Positions 34,401 through 42,578 of a stretch of 60,522 nt of DNA are shown one piece after another. The position numbers and the translations under genes are program-made. Under the pieces are notes generated by a model. That model saw only the letters and a program-made list of their open reading frames with translations, made no database searches and was not told the DNA's origin. How positions within the stretch are numbered: position 1 is the first letter of the stretch; every line of letters starts with the position of its first letter. This DNA comes from Aeropyrum sp. (GTDB lineage: Archaea; Thermoproteota; Thermoprotei_A; Sulfolobales; Acidilobaceae): positions 1 to 60,522 of the forward strand of contig WAKF01000026.1 of assembly GCA_015523465.1 (NCBI GenBank), given 5' to 3'.

Positions 34401-35314
34401 ACCTCAACGAAGAAGTGGGCGTCGGGAGTCCTGGTCATCGGTATGTTAGTGCCAAAGTTTATTATGTAGGCTGCATTGAACCAGTCAGCACTCTCGGGAA
34501 CGTCTGTCTGCTCTCCCCAAACCTGCGGGCTCGCGGGAGGCAGGTCTGCATACCAGTCATAGAAGCTTCCCATGGATCCTCCAATCAGCTCTATGAATCT
34601 GGCCCCGCTAGCATAGCTTACAGGGCTCATTGCCGGGATTGGCGTGAAGCCGAAGATCCTGTCGGGCCCGTACTTCTTAATGGTGTATACTAGGGCTGCG
34701 GCTATGATCTCGAGCACGGTGTCCCAGTCAGCCCTAACCCAGCCTCCGAGTCCTCTAGCCCTAACATATCTACTCCTCTTCTCGGGGTCCTCCACTATGC
34801 TAGCCCATGCCTCGACGGGATCGTCATAGCGGTTCCTAGCCTCTCTCCATAGCTCTAGCAGGGGCTTCCTCACATAGGGGTACTTCACCCTGAGAGGGCT
34901 GTAAATGTACCATGAGAAGCTAGCCCCCCTCGGGCACCCTCTAGGCTCGTGGTTTGGATAGCTAGGACCTATATCCGGGTAATCCGTAGCCTGGAGCTCG
35001 TAAGCTATTATGCCATCCTTAACATAGACCATCCAGCTACAACTACCAGTGCAATTGACTCCGTGAGTGCTCCTAGCAACCTTATCGTAGCTCCACATAT
35101 CCCTGTAGAACTGCTCCCAGCCCCTCAACTCTTCAGGATACTCTAGCCTTGGCGTAGTGATCTCCGTCAAATACCTGTTCCTAGCGAAGACCGTTACCGT
35201 GGATCCCAGGCCCGAGAGTAGGCCTGCCGCCGCGAGTATCTTAATGAAGTCCCTCCTAGACACCTTTAAGCGCGAACTCGATTCTCCCTGCTTACCTTTA
35301 GCTTTCTGAGCCAA
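31469..35314 (-). CDS. narG: respiratory nitrate reductase alpha subunit NarG, Tat-exported
   Basis: The molybdenum catalytic subunit (1281 residues) reducing nitrate to nitrite. It has a Tat signal at residues 19-25 (SRRDFIK) plus a hydrophobic stretch, so the active site faces outward. The N-terminal [4Fe-4S] ligands are H84, C88, C92 and C127, with His as the first ligand as in NarG. The Mo ligand is probably Asp253 in [14 protein letters not shown]. Long family blocks include [40 protein letters not shown] and [13 protein letters not shown]. TTG 35314 has GGGTGA upstream. First gene of the nar operon. Confidence 0.96.
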   Translation of the reverse strand: [1281 protein letters not shown]

Positions 35315-35608
35315 CTAGAATTCACCCGAACGCTCCACGACTTAAGTCTAGGTTCAAACAGGTAGATATTATTTAACAGGCTGTAATTTAAATTGCATGT
35401 ACATACAACCCCCTTATAAGTCGTTATACTATTGTCTAAAAACCCCTGAGAGGTTATTAACAACGTTAATATAACCCTTATTTCTGTTTTTCCACTAGCT
35501 AAACTACCGTCGTACCAGCCGCATTTATATATTTTAATACTTATTTTAATGCCAAAAACACTTTTCTCCCTTCACCGTACATTATTCTAATAAATATGGT
35601 GGAGTAGC
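35315..35608. promoter_or_regulatory. divergent nar / peroxiredoxin intergenic region
   Basis: A 294-nt AT-rich region between narG (minus) and the peroxiredoxin gene (plus). It holds TATA-like stretches for both directions (AATTTAAATT near 35387; TTTATATATTTTAA near 35525). It also contains an imperfect palindrome at 35452-35476 with outer arms GGTTAT/ATAACC and inner arms TAAC/GTTA, a plausible operator. No gene is visible in it. Confidence 0.45.
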
Positions 35609-36331
35609 GTGCCCGGGGAGATCCCTCTCATAGGTGAGAGATTCCCTGAAATGGAGGTTGTAACTGACAAGGGAAAGCTGAGGCTTCCCGACGACTTTAA
35701 GGGTAAGTGGTTCGTCCTTTTCAGCCACCCTGCAGACTTCACTCCAGTATGTACAACCGAGTTCGTGGCTTTTGCCAAGCGCTACGAGGAGTTTAAGAAG
35801 CTCAATACAGAGCTAATAGGGCTCAGCGTTGACAGCGTTTATAGCCATATTAAGTGGAAGGAGTGGATCAGGGAGAAGCTGGGTGTTGAGATACCATTCC
35901 CGATCATAGCGGACCCCCAGGGCTCCGTAGCCCGCAAGTTGGGCATGCTTCATGCAGAGAGTCCTACCCACACTGTAAGGGCTGTATTCATAGTTGACGG
36001 CAACGGCGTCATCAGGGCGATCCTCTACTATCCGATGGAGCTTGGCAGGCTGGTAGACGAGATATTGAGGATGGTGCTAGCGCTTCAGCTCAGCGACAAG
36101 TATAAGAGGGCTGTCCCCGCCAACTGGCCTTACAGCGAGGTAGTAGGGGAGGACCTCATAGTTCCTCCAGCTAGTACTGTAGAAGAGGCGGAATGGAGGC
36201 TTAAGGAGGCCCCCTATGAGTGCCTAGACTGGTGGTTCTGCCACGATAAGCCCGTGAAGGACGAGGAGGTTGCTAAGGCTAAGGAGATACTAGGGAGGGC
36301 CACTGGAGGCAAGGTTGAACTGAAGGCCTAA
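35609..36331 (+). CDS. thioredoxin-type peroxiredoxin (Prx6 class)
   Basis: A 240-residue peroxiredoxin that reduces H2O2 and organic peroxides. The peroxidatic Cys48 is in [11 protein letters not shown]. Two more cysteines, C205 and C211 (CLDWWFC), match the C-terminal resolving pair of the decameric Aeropyrum enzyme almost position for position. GTG 35609 has GGTGGAG immediately upstream. It is transcribed away from the nar operon and shares its regulatory region, which suggests a joint oxidative or nitrosative stress response, though this is inference. Confidence 0.95.
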   Translation: MPGEIPLIGERFPEMEVVTDKGKLRLPDDFKGKWFVLFSHPADFTPVCTTEFVAFAKRYEEFKKLNTELIGLSVDSVYSHIKWKEWIREKLGVEIPFPIIADPQGSVARKLGMLHAESPTHTVRAVFIVDGNGVIRAILYYPMELGRLVDEILRMVLALQLSDKYKRAVPANWPYSEVVGEDLIVPPASTVEEAEWRLKEAPYECLDWWFCHDKPVKDEEVAKAKEILGRATGGKVELKA

Positions 36332-36386
36332 CCGCCTCGAACCTCTTAATAATGCCGCGTAGAGTGTGGCTTGACTACCCTCCTTT

Positions 36387-37571
36387 TCATAGACCTTTCC
36401 CAGCTAGCATAACAACTTTTACTCTCTCGCCTCTCTTATGATACCCTCTCGAGAGAAAAGCGTAGCCATCGGCTTTAGCGAGTTCCCTGCAAAGGCCTAT
36501 ACCCCATTCTAGGGGCTTAGCTTCTCCCCCCTCAATCTTTACTAGATAGATAGTATCCATCCTCTTCTTCACCTCCACGTCCTCCGAGAGCATATATAGC
36601 CCCTCCCTAACCAGGCTCTTACCTGTTAACCCCTTCATGGGCCTGAGTAGAACCTCGTGGGCTGCTGTAGCTGCTGAGACACATTGGGCTGGCAGGATGG
36701 ATACCATCTTTCCATTTAGCCTACCTAGCCCGCCTCTTTTAAGTACGCTGACTGCAAAGCCTGGGATCAGTAGCTCACCTCTCTTCAAAACTACCTCTTT
36801 TACCGAGTCCTCAGGCCCTACCGAGGCTCTCCCAATAGTCACTATTATATCGGAGGTCCTAGCCGCGAGATCCAGGGTTTCCTCTAGCCCCTCACGGCCT
36901 CCGGGCACAGGCCCGACCACTCTAACCTCCGCCCAGGGCATGAGCCCTGCTATCAAGGGGGAGACATTATCTCTACCCTTAGCAGAGGCTCTAAAAGGCG
37001 TTTCGGGCCTTGAGACGTCGCTAGCTATGACTATGGTCGCTCTTACCCTATACACCTCCACGTAGTCCACACCGGCTTGAAGTAGCAGTGAAACCCTGTA
37101 GGGAGTCAGCACGTCGCCTCTCTCGGCAAGCACGTCACCCTTAGACACGAACTCGCCCGGAGGGAATACATCCTTGCCAGGCCACACTCTATCAACTGTC
37201 TCCAAGAAGCCTCCTACTACCTTAGAGGCCTCCCTTCTAACCACAGCGTCAGCGCCCTCAGGCATAGGAGCCCCGGTAGAGACCTCAACCGCCTCCCCCT
37301 CACCTATAGCTGGCATGCCCCCCTCGGGGGAGGACCTACCTACGACTCTTATCTTAATTCCTTTAGCTAAGTCGCTACTCCTTATAGCATAGCCGTCCAT
37401 AGCTGCCAAGGGCTTCTCAGGGACGTCTCTCTCAGCTTCAACTCTCGAAGCCGCTATCCTCCAGAGGGCATGAGCTACAGGCACAGTCTCCTTTGGAGGC
37501 TCGACGAATTCCTCGCCCTCAGCTATGGCCCTAGCCTTTTCTAGAGGGTATAGCTTATGAGTTAAGCTCAA
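36387..37571 (-). CDS. moeA: MoeA-like molybdopterin molybdotransferase
   Basis: A 394-residue MoeA family protein that inserts molybdate (or tungstate) into adenylylated molybdopterin. Motifs seen are AAMDGYAI, STGAPMPEGADAVV, VRATIVIASD and a divergent MoCF domain with TIGRASVGPEDSVKEVV in place of the usual GGVSxGxxD. The usual LPGxPVSA is LPAQCVSAA here. These changes may mark a paralogue with altered metal or partner use. TTG 37571 overlaps the mobB gene by 17 nt and has GGTGAGAGG upstream. It supplies cofactor for NarG and the CoxL-like enzyme. Confidence 0.85.
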   Translation of the reverse strand: MSLTHKLYPLEKARAIAEGEEFVEPPKETVPVAHALWRIAASRVEAERDVPEKPLAAMDGYAIRSSDLAKGIKIRVVGRSSPEGGMPAIGEGEAVEVSTGAPMPEGADAVVRREASKVVGGFLETVDRVWPGKDVFPPGEFVSKGDVLAERGDVLTPYRVSLLLQAGVDYVEVYRVRATIVIASDVSRPETPFRASAKGRDNVSPLIAGLMPWAEVRVVGPVPGGREGLEETLDLAARTSDIIVTIGRASVGPEDSVKEVVLKRGELLIPGFAVSVLKRGGLGRLNGKMVSILPAQCVSAATAAHEVLLRPMKGLTGKSLVREGLYMLSEDVEVKKRMDTIYLVKIEGGEAKPLEWGIGLCRELAKADGYAFLSRGYHKRGERVKVVMLAGKGL

Positions 37572-37983
37572 CGCCTCTCACCCTGCAGGCCCTCACAACG
37601 GTCTCTAATAGCTTTGCATCTGAAAAGTCGGGGTCTGTAGTACTTAATGTGGCCTCTGGCTTCTGTGACATCCCTCGGGAAAAACCCTCTACTATGATAA
37701 CGTCAAATGAGAGGCGTAGCGCCTCTAGTATGGAGCTGAAGTCTAGCCTAGTGAAGACTGCAACTCTCTCTCCACTACCCTTCACTACTATACTAGCATC
37801 CGCACCCCCCTCTTCCAAAAACCTCCAACTATCCTTGCCGGGAACGTCTATATCATGATGTGTGTGCTTGAGCACTGCGACCCTAAGCCCCATCCCCTTA
37901 AGCGTCTTGACGACCTTTACTATGGTAGTCGTCTTGCCGGTACCGCTAGGACCTACAACTTGCACGATACAGCCAGCCTTCAT
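37555..37983 (-). CDS. mobB: molybdopterin-guanine dinucleotide biosynthesis GTPase MobB
   Basis: A 142-residue P-loop protein. Walker A is VGPSGTGKTT, followed by VAVLKHTHHDIDVPGKDSWR (family KHxHHDFxxDxPGKDSxR) and VIIVEGFSRG. MobB binds GTP and assists attachment of GMP to molybdopterin for MGD-type enzymes such as NarG. First gene of a two-gene mobB-moeA operon, near the nar operon. It is divergent from the histidine operon, with a 131-nt gap to the proposed hisG start. Confidence 0.92.
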   Translation of the reverse strand: MKAGCIVQVVGPSGTGKTTTIVKVVKTLKGMGLRVAVLKHTHHDIDVPGKDSWRFLEEGGADASIVVKGSGERVAVFTRLDFSSILEALRLSFDVIIVEGFSRGMSQKPEATLSTTDPDFSDAKLLETVVRACRVRGVELNS

Positions 37984-38029
37984 TACTGAGCCCCCAGTGC
38001 TATAAGGGATCTGTCTAGTGCTGTTAAGG

Positions 38030-38041
38030 GGATTATAAAAG
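38030..38041 (+). promoter_or_regulatory. candidate TATA box of his operon
   Basis: GGATTATAAAAG lies about 75-85 nt upstream of the proposed hisG start. A second, weaker TATA-like element (CTTATAAC, 38072-38079) would place the transcript start near 38100, close to the SD GGTGAGGTG. Which one is used bears on the hisG start problem. Confidence 0.4.
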
Positions 38042-38114
38042 GATTTCTCTCCAAGCCTCCTAGAGTATACCCTTATAACTCCCAGTATGAGGGTTGTTGG
38101 GGTGAGGTGCGGGG

Positions 38115-39008
38115 CTGTGCGAGTTCATAGGTCCCTGGGAGTCTTCGGAGCCGTCTTATAGGCTTGCTGTTCCTAGTAAAGGTAGGCTTAAAGAGCCCAC
38201 CCTAAAGCTCCTCTCTCAGGCCGGCTTTGAGCCCCTCTACGGCGAGAGCGATGGCAGAATGCTTATAGTGCCTACTGTAGCCCCTTGGCTTAGGCTCGTT
38301 TTTGTGAGGCCTGAGGACGTTCCATCTATAGTAGCCTCCGGTGCTGCAAGCCTTGGGGTTACTGGGCTTGACTACGTTGAAGAGTCTGGAGCGAGTGTAG
38401 AGGTTTGCTTAAGACTAGGTTTTGGGAGGGCTAGGATAGTTGTTGCTGTGCCAGGTGAAAGCGGGGTTTCTGGGGTTGACGACCTTGAGGGTGCTAGGGT
38501 AGCAACTAAGTATGTCAATATTGCTACTAGGTTCTTCTCCCAGAGAGGAGTTAACGTCGAAGTAGTGAGGATCAGCGGTTCGGCGGAGGTTATGCCCAGG
38601 CTTGGTGCTGCAGACGCTATAGTGGATGCCCTCTCAACGGGCACTACATTGATGCTACACGGTCTAAGACCTATAGAAACGATCTTGGAGACGGAAGCCG
38701 TGCTCGTGGCTTCTAGGTGTAAAGGGGATCCTGCTGTTGAGAGCGTAGTCGAAGCTTTGAGGGGAGTGGTTAACGCGAGGGGCTATAAGATAGTGCTCAT
38801 GAACGTGCCGGGGGAAAGTCTTGAGAGGGTGTTGGAGGTCCTACCTAGCATGGCAGCGCCGGCAGTGGCTAAACTCGATTCTAAAGAGCCCATGTGGGAG
38901 GTGATCACCGCAGTTCCCTCTAGCGTGCTCTCGAGGGTAGTTTACGAGGCTAAGAAGAGGGGGGCTAGGGATATAGTGGTGCTCCAGGTCGAGAGGGTGA
39001 TATTATGA
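38115..39008 (+). CDS. hisG: ATP phosphoribosyltransferase HisG (non-canonical start)
   Basis: HisG catalyses the first step of histidine synthesis, joining PRPP to ATP. The frame contains the conserved N-terminus RLAVPSKGRLKEPTLKLL, then FVRPEDVP, GVTGLDYVEE, VATKYVNIATRFF and DALSTGTTL. The first in-frame ATG (38259) lies downstream of RLAVPSKGRL, so it cannot be the real start. Between the in-frame TGA (38103) and that ATG there is no ATG, GTG or TTG. CTG 38115 has the SD GAGGTG 5 nt upstream and is my choice; a +1 frameshift from an upstream ATG frame, or a sequence error, is the alternative. First gene of the his operon. Confidence 0.88.
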   Translation: MCEFIGPWESSEPSYRLAVPSKGRLKEPTLKLLSQAGFEPLYGESDGRMLIVPTVAPWLRLVFVRPEDVPSIVASGAASLGVTGLDYVEESGASVEVCLRLGFGRARIVVAVPGESGVSGVDDLEGARVATKYVNIATRFFSQRGVNVEVVRISGSAEVMPRLGAADAIVDALSTGTTLMLHGLRPIETILETEAVLVASRCKGDPAVESVVEALRGVVNARGYKIVLMNVPGESLERVLEVLPSMAAPAVAKLDSKEPMWEVITAVPSSVLSRVVYEAKKRGARDIVVLQVERVIL

Positions 39009-39715
39009 GGGTGGTGCCGAGCGTCGATGTTGAGGGGTTAATAGCCGTTAAGAGGGTTAGGGGTGAGAGGGGCACGGGCCTAAAGCTAGGTCCTGCTACT
39101 GTAGTACTAGAGGACTTAGCCTCCAGAGGGTTTACCAAGGTGCACATAGTAGACCTTAGAGGGGCTGAGAGGGGCTCTCCAACACGCCAGGTCCTACAGC
39201 TCATAAATCTTGCGGCTAGGCTGGGTATAGAGGTTAGAGTTGGAGGAGGATTCCGGGACGAGGCTCATGTTAACGCTGCCTGTGAGAAAGGAGCCGTAGA
39301 GGTAGTAGTTGGGAGCCTCTGGATCCTGGAGCCTCTCAAGGCTGCCAGGCTTATAGAGTCTAGCCCCTGTAGACTTGTGGCGGCGATCGACATTAGAAAC
39401 GGTAGGGTTGCCTATTCAGGATGGAAGACACTTTCAGGGATGAGTCCTGTAGAGGCGCTTAAGAGGGTTGAAAGCCTCGGTTTTAAGTCGGCCCTTGTAA
39501 CTGATGTTGACTCTGAGGGAACTCTAAGCGGCGTCAACATTGGTTTCGCCGAGACTGTTAGAAGGTCCTTCGAAGGCAGATTATATTATGCCGGTGGCAT
39601 TGCATCCCCCCGTGACCTAGATATACTCGAGTCCCTGGGCTACGACGAAGCTGTTGTGGGGATGGCACTCTACACAGGCAGAATCCCTGTGGAGGTGGCC
39701 CTAGCCTATGCGTAA
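39005..39715 (+). CDS. hisA: ProFAR isomerase HisA
   Basis: A 236-residue (beta-alpha)8 barrel that isomerises ProFAR to PRFAR. The catalytic Asp near the N-terminus lies in VPSVDVEGLIAVKRV and the second in VTDVDSEGTLSG. Phosphate-binding loops GGGFRDE and YAGGIAS are also present. The ATG overlaps the hisG stop by 4 nt (ATGA), so the genes are translationally coupled. The LIAVKRVRG segment departs from the common GKVVRLxxG form but keeps the fold pattern. Confidence 0.92.
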   Translation: MRVVPSVDVEGLIAVKRVRGERGTGLKLGPATVVLEDLASRGFTKVHIVDLRGAERGSPTRQVLQLINLAARLGIEVRVGGGFRDEAHVNAACEKGAVEVVVGSLWILEPLKAARLIESSPCRLVAAIDIRNGRVAYSGWKTLSGMSPVEALKRVESLGFKSALVTDVDSEGTLSGVNIGFAETVRRSFEGRLYYAGGIASPRDLDILESLGYDEAVVGMALYTGRIPVEVALAYA

Positions 39716-40280
39716 GGCTGAAGTTGAGAGGGAGACTGCAGAGACCTACGTTAAGGTCTTCATAGACCTTGATGGGAGGGGTAACGTTAGGGTTGATACT
39801 GGAATAGGCTTCTTCGACCACATGGTAGAGACTATGACATACTATGCCGGGTTTGACTGCGAGGTTATTGGGAGGGAGAAGAGGTGGGTTGGGGGACACC
39901 ATGTCATGGAGGATGTGGGCCTAACTATGGGCGAAGCGATTAGGAAAGCACTTGGTGATCGAGGGTTTTCACGGTTTGGCGAAGCCATAACTCCTATGGA
40001 TGAGACTCTAGTCCTTGCAGCAATCGATATATCGGGTAGGCCTAGAGCGTTCATAGACCTTCCTCGGGGTGCTGTGGGAGGGGTGTCTGTGGAGGACCTA
40101 GCCCACTTCATAGAGAGCCTAGCTTATACGCTGAAGGCTTCTGTTCACATCGTAGTCTTCAGGAAGGGTAATACTCACCACGTTGTAGAGGCTGCTTTCA
40201 AGTCCCTGGGAAGGGCGTTGGGTGAGGCTACCAGGTCCTTCAGTGGGGTTAGAAGCCTTAAGGGAGTCCTCGAGGGGTGA
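39708..40280 (+). CDS. hisB: imidazoleglycerol-phosphate dehydratase HisB
   Basis: A 190-residue monofunctional IGPD, with no phosphatase domain. Metal-binding motifs GFFDHMVE, GGHHVMEDVG and THHVVEAAFKSLGRAL are all intact. It removes water from imidazole glycerol phosphate. The gene overlaps hisA by 8 nt. The next chemical step (HisC) and the histidinol-phosphate phosphatase are not encoded in this operon. Confidence 0.95.
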   Translation: MRKAEVERETAETYVKVFIDLDGRGNVRVDTGIGFFDHMVETMTYYAGFDCEVIGREKRWVGGHHVMEDVGLTMGEAIRKALGDRGFSRFGEAITPMDETLVLAAIDISGRPRAFIDLPRGAVGGVSVEDLAHFIESLAYTLKASVHIVVFRKGNTHHVVEAAFKSLGRALGEATRSFSGVRSLKGVLEG

Positions 40281-40286
40281 GAGGGA

Positions 40287-41042
40287 TTGGTTGCAGTCAG
40301 GGTCATACCCTGTCTTGACGTTGCGGGGGGGCGCGTGGTTAAGGGTGTCAAGTTCCAGAGGTTGAGGGAGAAGGGTGACCCAGTCGAGCTCGCGGCTAGG
40401 TATGAAGAGCTTGGCGCCGACGAGCTAGTACTGCTGGATGTCACAGCTACTATTGAGGATCGGGGGCCCCTGTATAACCTTGTAAGGAACGTGGCCTCTG
40501 CAATTTCGATACCCTTCACTGTAGGGGGCGGCGTTAGGAACCTCTATGACGTTGAGAAGCTTTTAGACTCGGGGGCTGATAAGGTCTCGATCAACACTGC
40601 AGCCGTTAAGAACCCGCGCCTCGTTGAAGAGGCTTCTAGGGAGTTCGGCAGCCAGTCCATAGTAGTGGCTATAGACGCCAAGCGCGAGCCGGGGGGTTGG
40701 AGGGTGTATGTGGCATCCGGTAAGGTCCCTACGGGTTTAGACGCCATAGCCTGGGCTAGGAGGGCTGTGGAGCTAGGCGCTGGAGAGCTGCTAGTCACCT
40801 CCATAGACCGTGACGGCACGAGAGAGGGCTACGACGTTGAGCTCACCAGGGCGATAGCTGAGGCTGTGGAAGCACCTGTGATAGCTAGCGGGGGCGCTGG
40901 GAGGCTAGAACACTTCTACGAGGCCTACAGGGCCGGTGCTACAGGCCTACTCGCCGCCGGCCTATTCCACGACTCGATACTCACCCCGATGGAAGTTAAG
41001 GAGTACCTAGCTTCGAGGGGGGTTGAGGTGAGGCTATGGTGA
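40287..41042 (+). CDS. hisF: imidazole glycerol phosphate synthase cyclase subunit HisF
   Basis: A 251-residue TIM barrel. The catalytic general acid/base Asp residues are in [16 protein letters not shown] and [13 protein letters not shown]. Phosphate loops are VGGGVRN, ASGGAG and LAAGLFHD. It uses ammonia from HisH to form imidazole glycerol phosphate and release AICAR. TTG 40287 follows GGTGAGAGG, six nt after hisB. It overlaps hisD by 7 nt. Confidence 0.95.
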   Translation: MVAVRVIPCLDVAGGRVVKGVKFQRLREKGDPVELAARYEELGADELVLLDVTATIEDRGPLYNLVRNVASAISIPFTVGGGVRNLYDVEKLLDSGADKVSINTAAVKNPRLVEEASREFGSQSIVVAIDAKREPGGWRVYVASGKVPTGLDAIAWARRAVELGAGELLVTSIDRDGTREGYDVELTRAIAEAVEAPVIASGGAGRLEHFYEAYRAGATGLLAAGLFHDSILTPMEVKEYLASRGVEVRLW

Positions 41043-42283
41043 ATGTTGAGCTTGTAGACGCCACCAAGCCTGAGGGCTTTCGCAGGGCATTGGAGTTAGT
41101 GACTGAAAGGCCCTATAGTATAGAGAGGTTCCTAGAGGCCGTAGCTCCTATAGTAAGAAAGATTGCTGACGAGGGGTATGAGGCTGCAAGGCGCTATTCA
41201 GAGGAGCTAGACGGTGTCGGTTTCGAGGACCCATTGGTAGGGGTTGAAGAGGCCGGTAGGTACATGGCACGTGTTCCTGAGAGGACCCTGAGAGCCCTGA
41301 GGGAGGCTGTGAGAAGGACCTACAGGTTCCACGAAGCAATGATGCCTCCAAGGAGGGTTAGGGTTCCTGGAGGCTGGGTTGAGTGGGCCCCTATAGAGTC
41401 TGTGGGAGTTTACGTCCCCGGAGGCCGACATCCCTACCCTTCAACCGCAGTGATGACTGTAGTGCCTGCAAGGGTAGCAGGGGTTAAGAGGGTCTACGTA
41501 GCCACGCCGCCTTGCATGTCATGTGGGGGCTTGAAGGTAAACCCCCTAATAGCCTCCGCAGCCTTCGAGGCTGGGGCCGACGCTGTAATAGCGCTTGGAG
41601 GCCCTCAGGCTATAGCCTCTATGGCCTATGGCTGCAAGCCCGTGCCTAGGGTTGACAAGATAGTAGGGCCTGGTAGCGGTTATGTCCAAGCAGCGAAGCT
41701 GCTAGTGTCACACATGGTTGGTATAGACATGGTTGCAGGTCCTACAGAGCTAGCTGTAGTGGCTGGCTGCGAAGCGGATCCTAGGGTAGTGGCTATCGAG
41801 ATGGCAGCGCAGGCCGAGCACGGCCCCGACTCTATAGTAGTCCTAGTATCCCTCTGCAGCGAGCTGGCTAAGAAGACCTTAGAAGTCCTTAAGAGCTTGT
41901 GGAGTAATGGCATGGGCTCTGCGCTGCTCATAGTAGTTGATAGGCTGGAAGAGGCTGCTAGGCTAATCGCTGCTATGGCTCCCGAGCACCTATACCTTGA
42001 GGGTGTTAGGCCTGAGGACCTGGGGGAAGCCACGTTATACTCTGGAGTCGTGAGTATAGGCGCGCCTACAGCATTCCTAGACTACGTTGCTGGGCCCAGC
42101 CACGTACTACCCACGGGAGGCTCTGCTAGGTGGAGAGGCGGTCTTTCAGCATACGACTTCCTCAAGCCAGTAGCGTTCGTCGCGGAGTATGATAGGGAGG
42201 GGTTGAAGGCTGCGGTGGAGCTGGCTAGGGCTGAGGGGTTCGAGGCTCATGCTAGGAGTCTGGAGCTGAGGGTGGTAGAATGA
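41036..42283 (+). CDS. hisD: histidinol dehydrogenase HisD
   Basis: A 415-residue zinc enzyme making histidine from histidinol by two NAD+-dependent oxidations. Motifs are VGVYVPGG, VGPGSGYVQAAK, AGPTELAVVAG, AAQAEHGPDS (catalytic Glu/His and zinc region), APEHLYLE and GPSHVLPTGG. The ATG lies within the hisF 3' end, overlapping by 7 nt, and the stop overlaps hisE by 4 nt. Length is normal. Confidence 0.95.
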   Translation: MVNVELVDATKPEGFRRALELVTERPYSIERFLEAVAPIVRKIADEGYEAARRYSEELDGVGFEDPLVGVEEAGRYMARVPERTLRALREAVRRTYRFHEAMMPPRRVRVPGGWVEWAPIESVGVYVPGGRHPYPSTAVMTVVPARVAGVKRVYVATPPCMSCGGLKVNPLIASAAFEAGADAVIALGGPQAIASMAYGCKPVPRVDKIVGPGSGYVQAAKLLVSHMVGIDMVAGPTELAVVAGCEADPRVVAIEMAAQAEHGPDSIVVLVSLCSELAKKTLEVLKSLWSNGMGSALLIVVDRLEEAARLIAAMAPEHLYLEGVRPEDLGEATLYSGVVSIGAPTAFLDYVAGPSHVLPTGGSARWRGGLSAYDFLKPVAFVAEYDREGLKAAVELARAEGFEAHARSLELRVVE

Positions 42284-42573
42284 ATAGTGGTTTCTGCGTT
42301 TTAAACGAGGTCTACGAGATAGTGCTTGAGCGGCTTAAGGAGATGCCTGAAGGCAGCTATACAGCCAGGCTAGCCCGGGGAGGGGTGGAGTTTGCCTCGA
42401 GGAAGCTTGGAGAAGAGGCTGTGGAGGTTATAGTAGAGGCTTTAAGGGGTGGTAGCGAGGATCTTGCCGAGGAAGCAGGTGACCTTCTCTACCACCTCCT
42501 AGTAGTGCTCGCTCTGAGGGGTGTAGGACCTAGGGATGTAGAGAGGGTTTTACGGGCTAGGATGAAAGGGTGA
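42280..42573 (+). CDS. hisE: phosphoribosyl-ATP pyrophosphatase HisE
   Basis: A 97-residue all-alpha NTP pyrophosphohydrolase that cleaves PRATP to PRAMP. The MazG-like metal motif is visible as KLGEEAVEVIVEAL and EDLAEEAGDLLYHLLVVL. It is encoded apart from hisI, unlike the bacterial HisIE fusion; in this genome the HisI domain is fused to something else. The start overlaps the hisD stop (ATGA). Confidence 0.94.
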   Translation: MNSGFCVLNEVYEIVLERLKEMPEGSYTARLARGGVEFASRKLGEEAVEVIVEALRGGSEDLAEEAGDLLYHLLVVLALRGVGPRDVERVLRARMKG

Positions 42574-42578
42574 ATACT

